The notes: a model not told the origin generated them from the letters alone. Numbered from the stretch's first letter, positions 7,152 through 16,552 are shown. The stretch: 64,000 bases of DNA from Planococcus chinensis (GCF_020071995.1 NZ_JABWTK010000003.1:338659-402658); one strand, 5' to 3'. Program-made: numbers and translations.

Positions 7152-8624
7152 TTAATGTTGGCTTGAACTTCCTCCGGCATTTTTATAAGTGGCAAGTGTA
7201 CTGACGAGTTTTTGGCTAGATGCATTAAGTCCGGTAATTTCGACCGTTTGCGCTTTTGCTTGCAGGCGGCCTATTACGTGGTCAATGGCACCCACTCCTG
7301 ATTCATCCCAGACGTTAGCGTCTGAAAAATCAAGGACAATGTGTTCGGCCGGTTTGATCTGATCAAAAGCAGAAACAAAATCCTGTGTGGAAGCAAAGAA
7401 TAATTGGCCGTGTATGGTATAAATATTCGACGTGCCTGCATCCATTCCTTTTTTGTGCACTTCCACTTTGGAAATTTTAGCGGCAAACAAGACGGCGCTT
7501 AAAATAACACCGGCGAATACGCCTTTTGATAAGTCATGGGTATAGACAACGACAACGACGGTCAGCAGCATGACGATGGCATCCGATTTGGGAGCTGTCA
7601 CCACGTATTTAAATGAACCCCAATCGAATGTACCGATACAGACCATCACCATGATGCCGGCGAGAACAGGCATCGGAATCTGGACGACCCACTCGCCAAG
7701 GACGATGATCAAAAACATCAGCACCACACCCGCCACAAAAGTCGACAAGCGTCCGCGTCCGCCTGAACGGACATTGATGCCGGACTGGCCGATCATCGCG
7801 CAGCCCGCCATGCCGCCGAAAAATCCGGTAACAAAGTTGGCGATGCCTTGGCCGCGGGCTTCCTGGTTTTTATCGGAATCCGTTTGAGTGGCATCGTCCA
7901 GGATTGAAGCTGTCAACAGCGACTCAAGCAAACCGATGATTGACAAGGCAAGAGCCGTTGGGAAAATGATTTGCAAAGTCTCGAAATTGAACGGAACATT
8001 TGGAAGGAAGAAGCTGGGCAAGGTTTGGGAAATCGTGCCGAGGCTTCCGACATTCTGCATGTCGATGCCGGTATACATCACCACGCCGGATAACACCAAA
8101 ATGGCAATCAGCGGCGCCGGAATGGCTGTAAAAAACCGGGGAAGAATATACACAATGGCAAGCGTCACCCCGACAAATACATAGGTCATGGCGTTAACAC
8201 CGAAAATGAACGGGACCTGTGCCATGAAAATCAGGATGGCCAGCGAATTGACAAAGCCGATCATGACCGCGTTTGGAATGAATTTCATAAAACGGGCAAT
8301 TTTCAAAACGCCAAAGAGAACTTGCAGAACGCCCGTTAAAATTGTCGCTGCCAGAAGGTAATCGAGCCCGTGATCCCGGACAAGCGTCACCATGGCAAGC
8401 GCCATGGCGCCGGTTGCCGCTGAAATCATAGCGGGGCGCCCGCCGACAAAAGCGATAATGACAGCGATGGAAAATGAAGCGTATAAGCCGACCATCGGAT
8501 CGACTCCAGCGATGATGGAAAAGGCAATCGCTTCCGGGATTAATGCCAGTGCCACGACAATGCCGGAGAGGATATCTCCGCGGATATTGCCGAACCACTG
8601 CTCTTTGTATGATAAGGTGTTCAA
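7152..8624 (-). CDS. SulP family inorganic anion transporter
   Basis: About 490 residues. The SLC26/SulP signature is clear ([32 protein letters not shown]), followed by ten or more hydrophobic segments and a C-terminal cytoplasmic STAS domain from about residue 395. Likely substrates are sulfate or bicarbonate. A longer reading from a TTG at 8663 has no ribosome site; the TTG at 8624 has AAGGAAGTGG six bases upstream and gives [17 protein letters not shown], the common N terminus, so it is chosen. Co-transcribed with the following usp gene. Confidence 0.92.
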   Translation of the reverse strand: MNTLSYKEQWFGNIRGDILSGIVVALALIPEAIAFSIIAGVDPMVGLYASFSIAVIIAFVGGRPAMISAATGAMALAMVTLVRDHGLDYLLAATILTGVLQVLFGVLKIARFMKFIPNAVMIGFVNSLAILIFMAQVPFIFGVNAMTYVFVGVTLAIVYILPRFFTAIPAPLIAILVLSGVVMYTGIDMQNVGSLGTISQTLPSFFLPNVPFNFETLQIIFPTALALSIIGLLESLLTASILDDATQTDSDKNQEARGQGIANFVTGFFGGMAGCAMIGQSGINVRSGGRGRLSTFVAGVVLMFLIIVLGEWVVQIPMPVLAGIMVMVCIGTFDWGSFKYVVTAPKSDAIVMLLTVVVVVYTHDLSKGVFAGVILSAVLFAAKISKVEVHKKGMDAGTSNIYTIHGQLFFASTQDFVSAFDQIKPAEHIVLDFSDANVWDESGVGAIDHVIGRLQAKAQTVEITGLNASSQKLVSTLATYKNAGGSSSQH

Positions 8625-8767
8625 AAAATTCCACTTCCTTTTGTTTGGTTTGGTGTCCAGCAACTACGCTTTTCTTAAATGACTTCCGACTCTCAGAGAA
8701 GTCCCGTGGCGTTAACAATAGCTAAAACTTTAGCATTTATTAAGAACGGTGTAAATACGGTGAACAT

Positions 8768-8835
8768 TCAAATCTGCGTTTGACTATAATTATCTGAACA
8801 TTTATACTGAAGCTAACAATCAAATGTATGTTTGA
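8768..8835 (+). promoter_or_regulatory. cad operon promoter with two CadC-type operators
   Basis: Sigma-A promoter TTGACT (8780-8785), 17-base spacer, TATACT (8803-8808). Two TCAAA-N6-TTTGA palindromes flank it: 8768-8783 overlaps the -35, 8820-8835 covers the early transcribed region. This layout fits repression by the encoded ArsR/CadC protein with release on metal binding. Confidence 0.75.
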
Positions 8836-8856
8836 ATGAAAGCGGGGATAGTTTTT

Positions 8857-9228
8857 ATGAGAGAACTTTGCGAAGTAACAAAAGTGCATCCGGATGTGGT
8901 GGAGAACGTCCAAAATCATATGGCGGACTTAACGGAAGTGGCAAGTTTATTTAAAGCACTTGCGGACGAAACCCGCTTGAATATCGCATATGCGCTGACA
9001 ATTGAAGAAGAAATGTGTGTGTGCGACATCGCTGCCGTCATTGGCTCATCTACAGCGACAGCTTCCCATCATCTTCGCTATTTGAAGGAGCGGGGGCTTG
9101 CCAAATCGGTACGGAAAGGCAAGCAAGTCTATTATTCCTTATCCGATAGCCATGTCTATCAGCTTGTGACCATTGCCCATGAACATGCGAAAGAGGGTGA
9201 ACGGGATGCAAAAGACATACCGTCTTGA
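8857..9228 (+). CDS. cadC: ArsR/CadC family metal-sensing repressor
   Basis: 123 residues. Winged-helix ArsR fold with the DNA-recognition helix in SSTATASHHLRYLKERG. Metal ligands of CadC are conserved by position: Cys5, Cys54 and Cys56 (MCVCD) for the thiolate site, and Asp97, His99, His110, Glu113 matching the alpha-5 site of staphylococcal CadC. The likely signal is Cd(II), Pb(II) or Zn(II). ATG at 8857 is preferred over 8836 because it follows AGCGGGG and because 8836 lies next to the downstream operator. It overlaps the ATPase start by 23 bases. Confidence 0.93.
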   Translation: MRELCEVTKVHPDVVENVQNHMADLTEVASLFKALADETRLNIAYALTIEEEMCVCDIAAVIGSSTATASHHLRYLKERGLAKSVRKGKQVYYSLSDSHVYQLVTIAHEHAKEGERDAKDIPS

Positions 9229-11275
9229 AAATTTATCGTGCACGAGTTGTGCAGCCAAATTTGAAAAGAATGTGCGGGAACTGCCGGACATCAACCATGT
9301 GAATTTGAATTTTGGCGCATCCAAACTAACGGTCGACGGCAATGTGTCCATTGAAGAATTGGAAAAAGCCGGCGCGTTTGACCATATCCGCGTGTTTCCG
9401 GAAAAGGAAAAAGTGGAATATGTGCCGTTTTATAAGCGCCGCCAATCGATTGAGACGATGATCTCGCTGCTGCTTCTGGTTGCAGGGGTTATTGTTTCTT
9501 TCCAGACTGCAGAAAGCGATCCGCTGGCGATTGCCTTGTTTGGCGGATCGATCTTGGTCGGCGGCTACGGGATGTTTTGGACAGGGCTGCAAAATTTAAC
9601 AAAGCTTCAATTTGATATGAAAACCTTGATGACCATCGCAATTATCGGCGCGGTCATTATTGGGGAATGGCGGGAAGGCGCCGTCGTCGTATTCCTGTTT
9701 GCAGTCAGTGAAGCGCTGGAATCTTTTTCGATGAACAAAGCGCGCCAGTCGATCCGCGGCTTGATGGATTTGGCACCGGCACGTGCACTGATTCAGCGCC
9801 GTGGGGAATTGATGGAACTGAATACGGAAGAAATCCGCATCGGCGACATTCTGATTGTGAAACCCGGACAGAAAATCGCCATGGACGGTACGGTTTTAAG
9901 AGGAGCTAGTTCTGTCAACCAGGCGGCGATTACCGGCGAATCGATTCCGGCTGCAAAAGAAGTGGGCGATGAAGTGTTCGCAGGGACGCTCAACGAGGAA
10001 GGTGCACTTGAAGTCACTGTCACAAAACGGGTGGAAGACACCACTATCGCAAAAATTATCCACCTCGTTGAAGAAGCGCAGGCCGAGAAGGCGCCGTCGC
10101 AAAAATTCGTTGACCGGTTCGCCAAATACTATACCCCGGCCATCATCGCCATTGCATTCCTGGTAGCTTTAGTGCCCGGTTTCGTAACCGGCAACTGGGA
10201 ATTGTGGGTGTATCAGGGTCTTGCAGTGCTTGTCGTGGGCTGTCCATGCGCATTGGTCGTATCGACTCCAGTGGCCATCGTCACAGCGATCGGCAATGCA
10301 GCGCGCCAAGGCGTTTTGATCAAAGGCGGCATCCACTTGGAAGAAACGGGCCGTATCAACGCCATCGCATTTGATAAAACGGGGACTTTAACAAAAGGCT
10401 ACCCGGAAGTGACGGACGTCTTTGCTGAAGCCGGTTATGAGAAAGAAGAAGTATTGAAAATCGCCGCTTCAGTCGAAGCAATGTCGCAGCATCCGCTAGC
10501 CCGTGCTATTACGCTTGAAGCAGAGACGGTTTATCCATATGCCGATTTCAGCTCGGTTACCGGCAAAGGTGCCCATGCCATTGTCAACGGCCTGCGCATC
10601 TATGTGGGAAGTTTGAGCTGGGCGGAAGAATATGGCTATACGGTTCCTGAAGCCTACCGCACATTGCAGGAAAGCGGCAAATCGGTCATGGCAGTCTTTT
10701 CGGAAATGGAACTGATCGGGGCTGTTGCCGTGGCGGATGCCATCCGGACAGAAAGCCCGGAAATCATTCGCAAACTGAAAGCAATGGGCATTGTGGAGAC
10801 GATTATGCTGACGGGAGACCATCCGGTGACAGCGCGTGCCATTGCATCACAAATCGGTGTTAAAGACGTACGGGCCGGGCTCATGCCGGAAGACAAACTG
10901 TCAGCGGTCAAAGAGCTTCAAAAAGAGTATGGCCGCGTTGCCATGGTCGGTGACGGCGTCAACGATGCACCGGCGCTTGCAGCTTCCTCAATCGGCATTG
11001 CCATGGGCGGAGCGGGAACCGATGCAGCACTTGAAACAGCGGACATCGCCTTGATGGCCGATGATTTGGAGAAACTTCCTTATACAATTCGACTCAGCCG
11101 AAAAACTTTGCGTATAATAAAGGAAAACATTGTTTTCGCGTTAGGCTTAAAAATTATCGCGTTGCTTTTGATTATTCCAGGCTGGCTGACGCTGTGGATT
11201 GCCATATTCGCAGACATGGGCGCGACGCTGTTGGTCATCATGAATGCCCTGCGGCTTGTGAGAATACAAAAGTAA
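9206..11275 (+). CDS. cadA: Heavy-metal translocating P1B-type ATPase CadA
   Basis: About 689 residues in the cell membrane; ATP-driven export of Cd/Zn/Pb-type divalent metals. Visible parts in order: one N-terminal metal-binding domain with CTSC (Cys12, Cys15), membrane helices, the actuator TGES loop (AAITGESIP), the CPC motif (346-348) of Zn/Cd/Pb pumps, phosphorylation site Asp390 in DKTGTLT, HP motif in SQHPLA, and MVGDGVNDAPALA. The ATG at 9206 lies behind GAGGGTGAACGGG. Translationally coupled to cadC. Confidence 0.95.
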   Translation: MQKTYRLENLSCTSCAAKFEKNVRELPDINHVNLNFGASKLTVDGNVSIEELEKAGAFDHIRVFPEKEKVEYVPFYKRRQSIETMISLLLLVAGVIVSFQTAESDPLAIALFGGSILVGGYGMFWTGLQNLTKLQFDMKTLMTIAIIGAVIIGEWREGAVVVFLFAVSEALESFSMNKARQSIRGLMDLAPARALIQRRGELMELNTEEIRIGDILIVKPGQKIAMDGTVLRGASSVNQAAITGESIPAAKEVGDEVFAGTLNEEGALEVTVTKRVEDTTIAKIIHLVEEAQAEKAPSQKFVDRFAKYYTPAIIAIAFLVALVPGFVTGNWELWVYQGLAVLVVGCPCALVVSTPVAIVTAIGNAARQGVLIKGGIHLEETGRINAIAFDKTGTLTKGYPEVTDVFAEAGYEKEEVLKIAASVEAMSQHPLARAITLEAETVYPYADFSSVTGKGAHAIVNGLRIYVGSLSWAEEYGYTVPEAYRTLQESGKSVMAVFSEMELIGAVAVADAIRTESPEIIRKLKAMGIVETIMLTGDHPVTARAIASQIGVKDVRAGLMPEDKLSAVKELQKEYGRVAMVGDGVNDAPALAASSIGIAMGGAGTDAALETADIALMADDLEKLPYTIRLSRKTLRIIKENIVFALGLKIIALLLIIPGWLTLWIAIFADMGATLLVIMNALRLVRIQK

Positions 11276-11292
11276 GCAATAGCTTGGGGGAT

Positions 11293-12417
11293 ATGGGATT
11301 GAAGTTAACAGAGTGGACGATGGAAGAACAGGAACAGCTCATTGAATTTATGACAAATAATTCCTGGCCATTCCATGGCCAGGAACATCCGGTCCGTGCA
11401 TTGATCGAAAAAACGATCGAAGAAGGCGGCTATAAATCGGACCAAGTCCGAACGTTTTGGATTGAAAATGATGAAGGCGAACAAGTGGGGGTCGTGAAGA
11501 TTTTTGATCTGCAGGACGATATACCACTTTTCGATTTGCGGATTGCGGATCCCTACCGGGGCAAAGGATATGGTCCGAAAGCGTTGAAAATGATTGCAGA
11601 TTTCGTCTTTTCGCTGCCGGAAAAGAAAATCCGGCTGGAAGGCAATACACGCCACGACAACTTTGCCATGCGCAAAGCTTTTGAACGCACGGGCTTTGTC
11701 AAGGAAGCCCATATCCGCCAAACTTGGTTTTCACCAAGAGAAAACCGCTATTACGATGCGGTGACTTACGGCATGACCCGGGAAGATTGGGAAGCAGGCG
11801 TAATCACGCCAGTCCATTGGGACGATGAATTCCTCAATGAAAAAAAGTCGAATTTCAATCCGGTGCTTTTTGATTTTCCGGATGAATTCGACTCCAAGCG
11901 GTTATTGATCCGCTCTCCGAGAAGAGAAGATGCCGGCCACATTTACGAAGCGATACTTCGCTCAATGGAGTCGCTGCGCCCGTGGATGCCGTTTGCCCAA
12001 AAAAAACCGGTGCTTGCGGAAATCGAGTCCAATTTGGTGGAATCGGAAGCGGATTTCAAGCTGCGCAAAGATTTGCGGCTGCATTTCTTTTCAAAAGAAA
12101 CGGGAGAATTCATCGGATCATCGGGTTTGCACCGCATCGATTGGGAAGTGCGGAAGTTTGAAATCGGATACTGGGTGGACCATCGTTTTGAAGGGAAAGG
12201 GTACGTGACAGAGGCGGTAGAACGCATTAGCCGCTTTGCTTTTGAAGAGCTGGGGGCGAACCGTGTGGAAATCCGGTGTGATCCGGAGAATGTGCGGAGC
12301 CGTGCAGTTGCCGAACGCCTGAATTTTGAACTGGAAGGCATTCTGCGCAATGATTCGATTTCACGAATTGACAACAAATTGCGCGACACCTGTGTCTATG
12401 CAAAAATAAGACAATAA
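11293..12417 (+). CDS. Tandem two-domain GNAT acetyltransferase
   Basis: 374 residues formed by two complete GNAT domains. Domain 1 (about 1-170) has the acetyl-CoA loop PYRGKGYGPKALKMI; domain 2 (about 200-374) is RimJ/RimL-like, starting at SKRLLIRSPRREDAGHIYEA with a second loop HRFEGKGYVTEAVERI. Substrates are unknown; RimJ/L relatives acetylate N termini of proteins or small amines. ATG at 11293 follows GGGGG; a TTG at 11299 is an alternative. It begins 17 bases after cadA and may belong to that operon. Ends at a strong terminator. Confidence 0.9.
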   Translation: MGLKLTEWTMEEQEQLIEFMTNNSWPFHGQEHPVRALIEKTIEEGGYKSDQVRTFWIENDEGEQVGVVKIFDLQDDIPLFDLRIADPYRGKGYGPKALKMIADFVFSLPEKKIRLEGNTRHDNFAMRKAFERTGFVKEAHIRQTWFSPRENRYYDAVTYGMTREDWEAGVITPVHWDDEFLNEKKSNFNPVLFDFPDEFDSKRLLIRSPRREDAGHIYEAILRSMESLRPWMPFAQKKPVLAEIESNLVESEADFKLRKDLRLHFFSKETGEFIGSSGLHRIDWEVRKFEIGYWVDHRFEGKGYVTEAVERISRFAFEELGANRVEIRCDPENVRSRAVAERLNFELEGILRNDSISRIDNKLRDTCVYAKIRQ

Positions 12418-12421
12418 AAAG

Positions 12422-12450
12422 GCCGGGGACAAAGTGTCCCCGGCTTATTT
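12422..12450. terminator. Terminator between GNAT gene and Lmo0937-type gene
   Basis: Perfect 10-base stem GCCGGGGACA/TGTCCCCGGC with a three-base loop, A-run before and TTATTT after; it serves both convergent genes. Confidence 0.85.
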
Positions 12451-12462
12451 ATTGGTAAGTGG

Positions 12463-12618
12463 CTATACGCCTTTTCTGCCAGAAATTAAGTTAATAACTA
12501 AGATGATAGCCGCGATGATCAAAAGGATGTGAATCAATCCGCCGGCGACGTCCATTAAAAATCCAACTAACCAAATAACAATAATGACTGCTAAAATAAT
12601 CCAAAGTATACGTCCCAT
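12463..12618 (-). CDS. Lmo0937-type small membrane protein
   Basis: 51 codons: MGRILWIILAVIIVIWLVGF at the start, then a short polar turn and a second hydrophobic stretch ending SGRKGV. This matches the small two-helix Lmo0937 (DUF5670) family. AGGTGAGGAAC precedes the ATG. A sigma-B-like promoter GTTTGA-N14-GGGTAC lies upstream (12655-12680), consistent with a general-stress membrane peptide. Molecular role unknown. Confidence 0.85.
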   Translation of the reverse strand: MGRILWIILAVIIVIWLVGFLMDVAGGLIHILLIIAAIILVINLISGRKGV

Positions 12619-12654
12619 GTTCCTCACCTATCCTTTCCGTTCAGATAGTAATAA

Positions 12655-12680
12655 GTACCCCTAAATATTTCGCGTCAAAC
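12655..12680 (-). promoter_or_regulatory. Sigma-B-like promoter of the Lmo0937-type gene
   Basis: Minus strand GTTTGA (12675-12680), 14-base spacer, GGGTAC (12655-12660). Against the sigma-B consensus GTTTAA and GGGTAT each box differs by one base. Confidence 0.65.
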
Positions 12681-12721
12681 ATCCAGAATATTGGAATTGT
12701 CTTGAGGGGCTTGGAGGCAAG

Positions 12722-12750
12722 TTGTTTCAAAGGTTGGGGTATAGTAAACT
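12722..12750 (+). promoter_or_regulatory. Probable sigma-A promoter of mntR
   Basis: TTGTTT (12722-12727), 17-base spacer, TAAACT (12745-12750), 30 bases before the start codon. Confidence 0.5.
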
Positions 12751-12780
12751 TAAAAGAGTTACGTTAGGGAGGAACCGACT

Positions 12781-13203
12781 TTGCCTACTCCAAGTATGGA
12801 AGACCATATTGAAATCATTTATTCATTAATTGAGCAAAAAGGATATGCACGTGTATCAGATATTGCGGAAGCTTTATCCGTGCTCCCTTCTTCAGTTACG
12901 AAGATGGTGCAAAAACTGGATAAAGACGGTTATCTGATTTACGAGCGTTACCGGGGGCTTGTCCTGACACCGCGTGGGCAAAAGCTGGGGAAGCGTTTGT
13001 TGAAACGGCATGATTTACTGGAGCAATTTCTTCGATTGATTGGCGTTGATGAAGACCTCATCTACAAAGATGTGGAAGGCATCGAGCATCATTTAAGCTG
13101 GAATTCCATTAACCGCATCGCGGATTTGGTTCAAATGCTGGAAGAAAACCCGGATTTACTAATGAAACTGGAAAAATTAAAGAACGAACAAAAAGAGAGT
13201 TAA
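12781..13203 (+). CDS. mntR: Manganese-responsive transcriptional regulator MntR
   Basis: 140 residues of the DtxR/MntR family: winged helix at [19 protein letters not shown]...[20 protein letters not shown] and dimerisation domain ending near [14 protein letters not shown]. Mn(II) ligands of B. subtilis MntR correspond to the N-terminal Asp/Glu region (PSMEDHIE) and the H-x-x-E-x-x-E/D-x-x-H pattern. It represses manganese uptake genes when Mn is sufficient. TTG start behind GGGAGGAACC. Followed after 14 bases by cvfB. Confidence 0.95.
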   Translation: MPTPSMEDHIEIIYSLIEQKGYARVSDIAEALSVLPSSVTKMVQKLDKDGYLIYERYRGLVLTPRGQKLGKRLLKRHDLLEQFLRLIGVDEDLIYKDVEGIEHHLSWNSINRIADLVQMLEENPDLLMKLEKLKNEQKES

Positions 13204-13217
13204 TTGAAGGAGGCTGC

Positions 13218-14081
13218 ATGATGGCATTGCACCCAGGAGTAAAAACAACATTACGCATTTTAGACCGGTCAAGTTCACAATGGGTTTTATCGGACGGTTC
13301 AGGCGACGAAGTACTGATGAACGCATCTGAATTGGAAGAAGGGCAAGAAGTCGGTGAAGTTATAGAAGTCTTTTTATACCGCAACCGCCAAGGCGGAATA
13401 TCGGCTACCCCGATGATTCCGCATATTTTGCCGAGTATTTACGGTTGGGCGAAAGTGCTGAAGGTATCGTCGCGAGAAGGCTTGGTCGTCGATATCGGCA
13501 CTACGAGAGAAGTATACGTCCTTCCGGCGGATCTTCCGCAATTTGAAGAGTTGTGGCCGAAACAGGGTGATCATATTTTCATGACGCTGCGTACAGACCG
13601 CTATGGTGATTTATACGGACGTTTGGCAACTGAAGAGAAAGTACAGGAACTTAGCATGCCTGCACCGGAAGAAGTGTTCAATAAAGATTTGAAAGCACGT
13701 GCTTACCGATTGCTGCCGGTCGGCTCATTTATGCTGTCAGTTCCGGAAATGTACCGGATTTTCGTACACGAAACGGAGCGTATAGAAGAGCCGCGCCTTG
13801 GGGAAGAAAAAACGGTTCGCATTATCGGCGTGAAAGAAGACCGCACATTGAACGGTTCTCTATTGCCGCGGAAACAGGAACGCTTATCGGACGATGCCGA
13901 AATGATTTTGAGCTATTTGAACGAATCAGGCGGCAAAATGCCGTTCACGGATAAATCCACGCCGGACGAAATCCAGGAAATCTTCGGCATGAGCAAAGCT
14001 GCCTTTAAACGTGCTCTTGGCCGTTTGTACAAAGAACGCCGCATCGTCCAAGAAGAAGGCTGGACAAAACTGATCGGTTAA
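13218..14081 (+). CDS. cvfB: S1 domain RNA-binding protein CvfB/YitL
   Basis: 287 residues. Three OB/S1-like units can be followed (about 10-65, 70-140, 155-220, the second reading GWAKVLKVSSREGLVVDIGTT) and a C-terminal winged helix (TPDEIQEIFGMSKAAFKRAL near 255-275), the CvfB architecture. In Staphylococcus it is a conserved virulence and RNA-associated factor; its exact biochemical job is not established. ATG-ATG behind GAAGGAGG. Probably co-transcribed with mntR. Confidence 0.93.
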   Translation: MMALHPGVKTTLRILDRSSSQWVLSDGSGDEVLMNASELEEGQEVGEVIEVFLYRNRQGGISATPMIPHILPSIYGWAKVLKVSSREGLVVDIGTTREVYVLPADLPQFEELWPKQGDHIFMTLRTDRYGDLYGRLATEEKVQELSMPAPEEVFNKDLKARAYRLLPVGSFMLSVPEMYRIFVHETERIEEPRLGEEKTVRIIGVKEDRTLNGSLLPRKQERLSDDAEMILSYLNESGGKMPFTDKSTPDEIQEIFGMSKAAFKRALGRLYKERRIVQEEGWTKLIG

Positions 14082-14134
14082 TGCAACCTTTTCAAATTAA
14101 AAGCGTACTAATTTGAGGAAGGGAGCAATAAATT

Positions 14135-15022
14135 ATGAAAAAATTGATTACAGGAATTACCTTAACTTTCGCATTGGCATTTATGCTGCCGCAGGCCGGT
14201 TCAGCAAATGTAGGGATAAATGAGAAATTCGGTTTGCCAATCGTGGTTTATGGAGGCAACTTATCCGATGCTGAAAAAGAAAGCGTCGCGAAAGAGCTGG
14301 ACGTAGCCGGAGAAGCTGAAGTCGAAGAAATCGAAGTGACGGGGCAGGACCTGGTCACTTATATTAAAGACGGCGATTCAAGAGCCCGCATGTATTCTTC
14401 AGCAAAAATCACCCGCAAAGATGCAGGGGCAGGGCTGGTTATTGAAATTGTGACGCCTGACAATATTACGCAAGTAACGAACGAAATGTACGCCAATGCC
14501 ATGCTGACAGCGGGAATCGAAGACGCAACAGTAGAAGTGGCAGCACCGAAACCGGTAACGGGCCATTCGGCGCTGGTCGGCATTTACAAAGCTTATGAAG
14601 TAAACGGTGAGCAGCTGGATCCAGAACGCACGGATGTAGCCAATGACGAATTGGCAGTTGCCACTGAAATAGCAGACAGCGGTGTAGAAGATGCAAAAGT
14701 AAGTGAACTGTTAACAGAAATCAAAAAACAGATCGCTGAACAAGATCCGGCAACCAAAGAAGAAGTCCAAAAAATTGTGGAAGAACAATTGACCAAACTG
14801 CAAATTGAATTGAGCCCGGAAGACCGTCAATTATTGGTTGACTTGATGGACCGCATCCGCAAGCTTGACATCGATTTTTCGAAATGGTCGACACAGCTTG
14901 AAGACTTGAGCAAAACAATTGAAGACAAAATCGGCACAGTCGTAAACGACGAAGGTTTTTGGCAAAGCGTTAAAAACTTTTTCAACAAACTGATCGACGG
15001 AATCCGCGGCTTAGTGAGCTGA
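14135..15022 (+). CDS. Secreted DUF1002 protein (YpuA-like)
   Basis: 295 residues with a Sec signal peptide (MKKLITGITLTFALAFMLPQ, cleavage after AGSA near residue 24) and an acidic mature part. The DUF1002 domain covers about 30-270: PIVVYGGNLSDAEKESVAKEL, GAGLVIEIVTPDNIT and ALVGIYKAYE are characteristic. Function unknown; related YpuA is a secreted Bacillus protein. AGGAAGGGAG ribosome site. Own terminator downstream. Confidence 0.9.
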   Translation: MKKLITGITLTFALAFMLPQAGSANVGINEKFGLPIVVYGGNLSDAEKESVAKELDVAGEAEVEEIEVTGQDLVTYIKDGDSRARMYSSAKITRKDAGAGLVIEIVTPDNITQVTNEMYANAMLTAGIEDATVEVAAPKPVTGHSALVGIYKAYEVNGEQLDPERTDVANDELAVATEIADSGVEDAKVSELLTEIKKQIAEQDPATKEEVQKIVEEQLTKLQIELSPEDRQLLVDLMDRIRKLDIDFSKWSTQLEDLSKTIEDKIGTVVNDEGFWQSVKNFFNKLIDGIRGLVS

Positions 15023-15028
15023 TGACAA

Positions 15029-15067
15029 AACAGGTGAACCCAGGAATGTGGGTTCACCTGTTTTTTA
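15029..15067 (+). terminator. Terminator after DUF1002 gene
   Basis: 14-base perfect stem AACAGGTGAACCCA/TGGGTTCACCTGTT, six-base loop and T-run. Confidence 0.9.
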
Positions 15068-15114
15068 TTGATGTCAGAGAAGGGAATTCCTCTTATTCTT
15101 TCGGTTTCAGTTTC

Positions 15115-15169
15115 TTGCGCACCAAAAAAGAACATGCTATGATAAGGTTAATATCTCGAATTCAAGATA
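15115..15169 (+). promoter_or_regulatory. Dioxygenase promoter with MhqR-like operator
   Basis: TTGCGC (15115-15120), 17-base spacer, TATGAT (15138-15143), then the 18-base near-palindrome TATCTCGAATTCAAGATA (15152-15169) at the predicted transcript start. Only one pair of the palindrome is mismatched. The position is ideal for repression. Confidence 0.7.
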
Positions 15170-15189
15170 ATTTAAAAGGAGGCACTACT

Positions 15190-16158
15190 ATGAAACTAGA
15201 AGGCATTCACCATGTATCGGCGATTACCGCCAATGCAGACAAAAACCACGATTTTTTCACCCGGATTTTAGGCATGCGGCTTGTAAAGAAAAGCGTCAAT
15301 CAGGACTCCACTTCGTCCTATCATTTGTTTTATGCAGATGCAGTCGGCACACCGGGGACAGACATGACGTATTTTGATATTCCGATGGCTGGCCGGACGT
15401 ATCCGGGAGTTTCCAGCATCAGCAATACCGCATTTCGCGTACAAAGCAAAGAAGCCATACCGTATTGGATCGAGCGCTTTGAAGAATTCGGAGTTCCGCA
15501 TGGCGAGCCCGAGGAAATCTTTGGTCGTTTGGCTTTAACTTTCCAGGACTTTGAAGGCTCACGGCTGATGCTTGTAGTAGACGACGGCTCAGGCATTGAG
15601 CCTGGTATTCCCTGGACAAAAGCGGGTGTGCCGGAAGAGTTTGCAATTGTTGGGCTGGGTCATGTGAGACTGACTGTACGCAAAAAAGACAAGACGGCCA
15701 GAGTTTTGACAGACATACTCGGGTTTGAACAAATCGGTTCCTACCCATCAAAAATTGAAGGCATGGCAGATATTTTGGTGTTTTCGACAGGAAAAGGCGG
15801 CCCTGCTGGCGAAGTACACTTAGAGGAGCGTACAGACTTGCCGCCGGAACGTCCCGGAAGAGGCAGTGTCCACCATGTCGCTTTTCGCGTTAAAACTTAT
15901 GAAGAGTACAGCAAATGGAATGAGTATTTGCGTTCGAACGGCTTTATGACATCCGGGGAAGTGGATCGCTATTATTTTAAAGCCATTTATTTCCGTGAAC
16001 CGAATGGCATTTTGTTCGAACTGTCCACCGATGAGCCGGGCTTTGCAACGGATGAACCGATGGACAGTCTAGGTGAAAAATTGGCTTTGCCGCCTTTTTT
16101 AGAGCCGAAACGCGAACAGATTGAGGCATCGCTTCGGCCGCTTGCCATTAACAAGTAA
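15190..16158 (+). CDS. Ring-cleaving dioxygenase (glyoxalase fold, MhqA/MhqO type)
   Basis: 322 residues with two vicinal-oxygen-chelate modules, GIHHVSAITANADKNHDFFTRILGMRLVKKSVNQD at the start and GLGHVRLTVRKKDKTARVLTDILGFE near residue 160. VHHVAFRV and the YFREPNGILFELSTDEPGF segment supply the second metal-site half. This type is annotated as thiol-dependent hydroquinone dioxygenase and belongs to quinone-stress regulons in B. subtilis. ATG at 15190 follows AAAAGGAGG. An MhqR-like palindrome overlaps its promoter. A small GNAT gene follows 18 bases later. Confidence 0.93.
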   Translation: MKLEGIHHVSAITANADKNHDFFTRILGMRLVKKSVNQDSTSSYHLFYADAVGTPGTDMTYFDIPMAGRTYPGVSSISNTAFRVQSKEAIPYWIERFEEFGVPHGEPEEIFGRLALTFQDFEGSRLMLVVDDGSGIEPGIPWTKAGVPEEFAIVGLGHVRLTVRKKDKTARVLTDILGFEQIGSYPSKIEGMADILVFSTGKGGPAGEVHLEERTDLPPERPGRGSVHHVAFRVKTYEEYSKWNEYLRSNGFMTSGEVDRYYFKAIYFREPNGILFELSTDEPGFATDEPMDSLGEKLALPPFLEPKREQIEASLRPLAINK

Positions 16159-16176
16159 CAAGGAGGAGGAACGGAT

Positions 16177-16458
16177 ATGAATTTTGATTTAATTGAACTC
16201 GGGCAAGAGGAATTTGCTTACCGTCTGGAAGAAGACGGAACGATAAAAGCGGAAATCACATGGACGCAGATGGCGAACGTGATGATTATTGAGCATACAT
16301 TCGTAGATGAATCGATGAGGAACCAGGGGATTGCCAAGAAATTATTGGATAAAGCTGCTGATTATGCGCGGGAAAACCAATACAAAATGGAGCCGGTCTG
16401 TTCCTACGCAGTTGTGGCTTTCGATCGCTATAAAGAATACGACGATGTAAAAGTATAA
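16177..16458 (+). CDS. Small GNAT-like N-acetyltransferase (YjdJ type)
   Basis: 93 residues, the short Gcn5-like form with LIELGQEEFAYRLEEDGTIKAEITW, the acetyl-CoA loop VDESMRNQGIAKKLLDKAADYAREN and the terminal CSYAVVAF. It probably binds acetyl-CoA; substrate unknown. AGGAGGAGG precedes the ATG. Likely co-transcribed with the dioxygenase and so under the same quinone-type control. Confidence 0.9.
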   Translation: MNFDLIELGQEEFAYRLEEDGTIKAEITWTQMANVMIIEHTFVDESMRNQGIAKKLLDKAADYARENQYKMEPVCSYAVVAFDRYKEYDDVKV

Positions 16459-16473
16459 AAATAAAAGCAACAA

Positions 16474-16511
16474 AAAAGCAATCCTCTATTTTCTTATAGT
16501 GGATTGCTTTT
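16474..16511. terminator. Terminator after small GNAT gene
   Basis: AAAAAGCAATCC pairs with GGATTGCTTTT; T-run follows. Confidence 0.8.
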
Positions 16512-16552
16512 CTATGTCGAAAGTATGTAGCTGTTCATTTTTTTCCTCCGCA

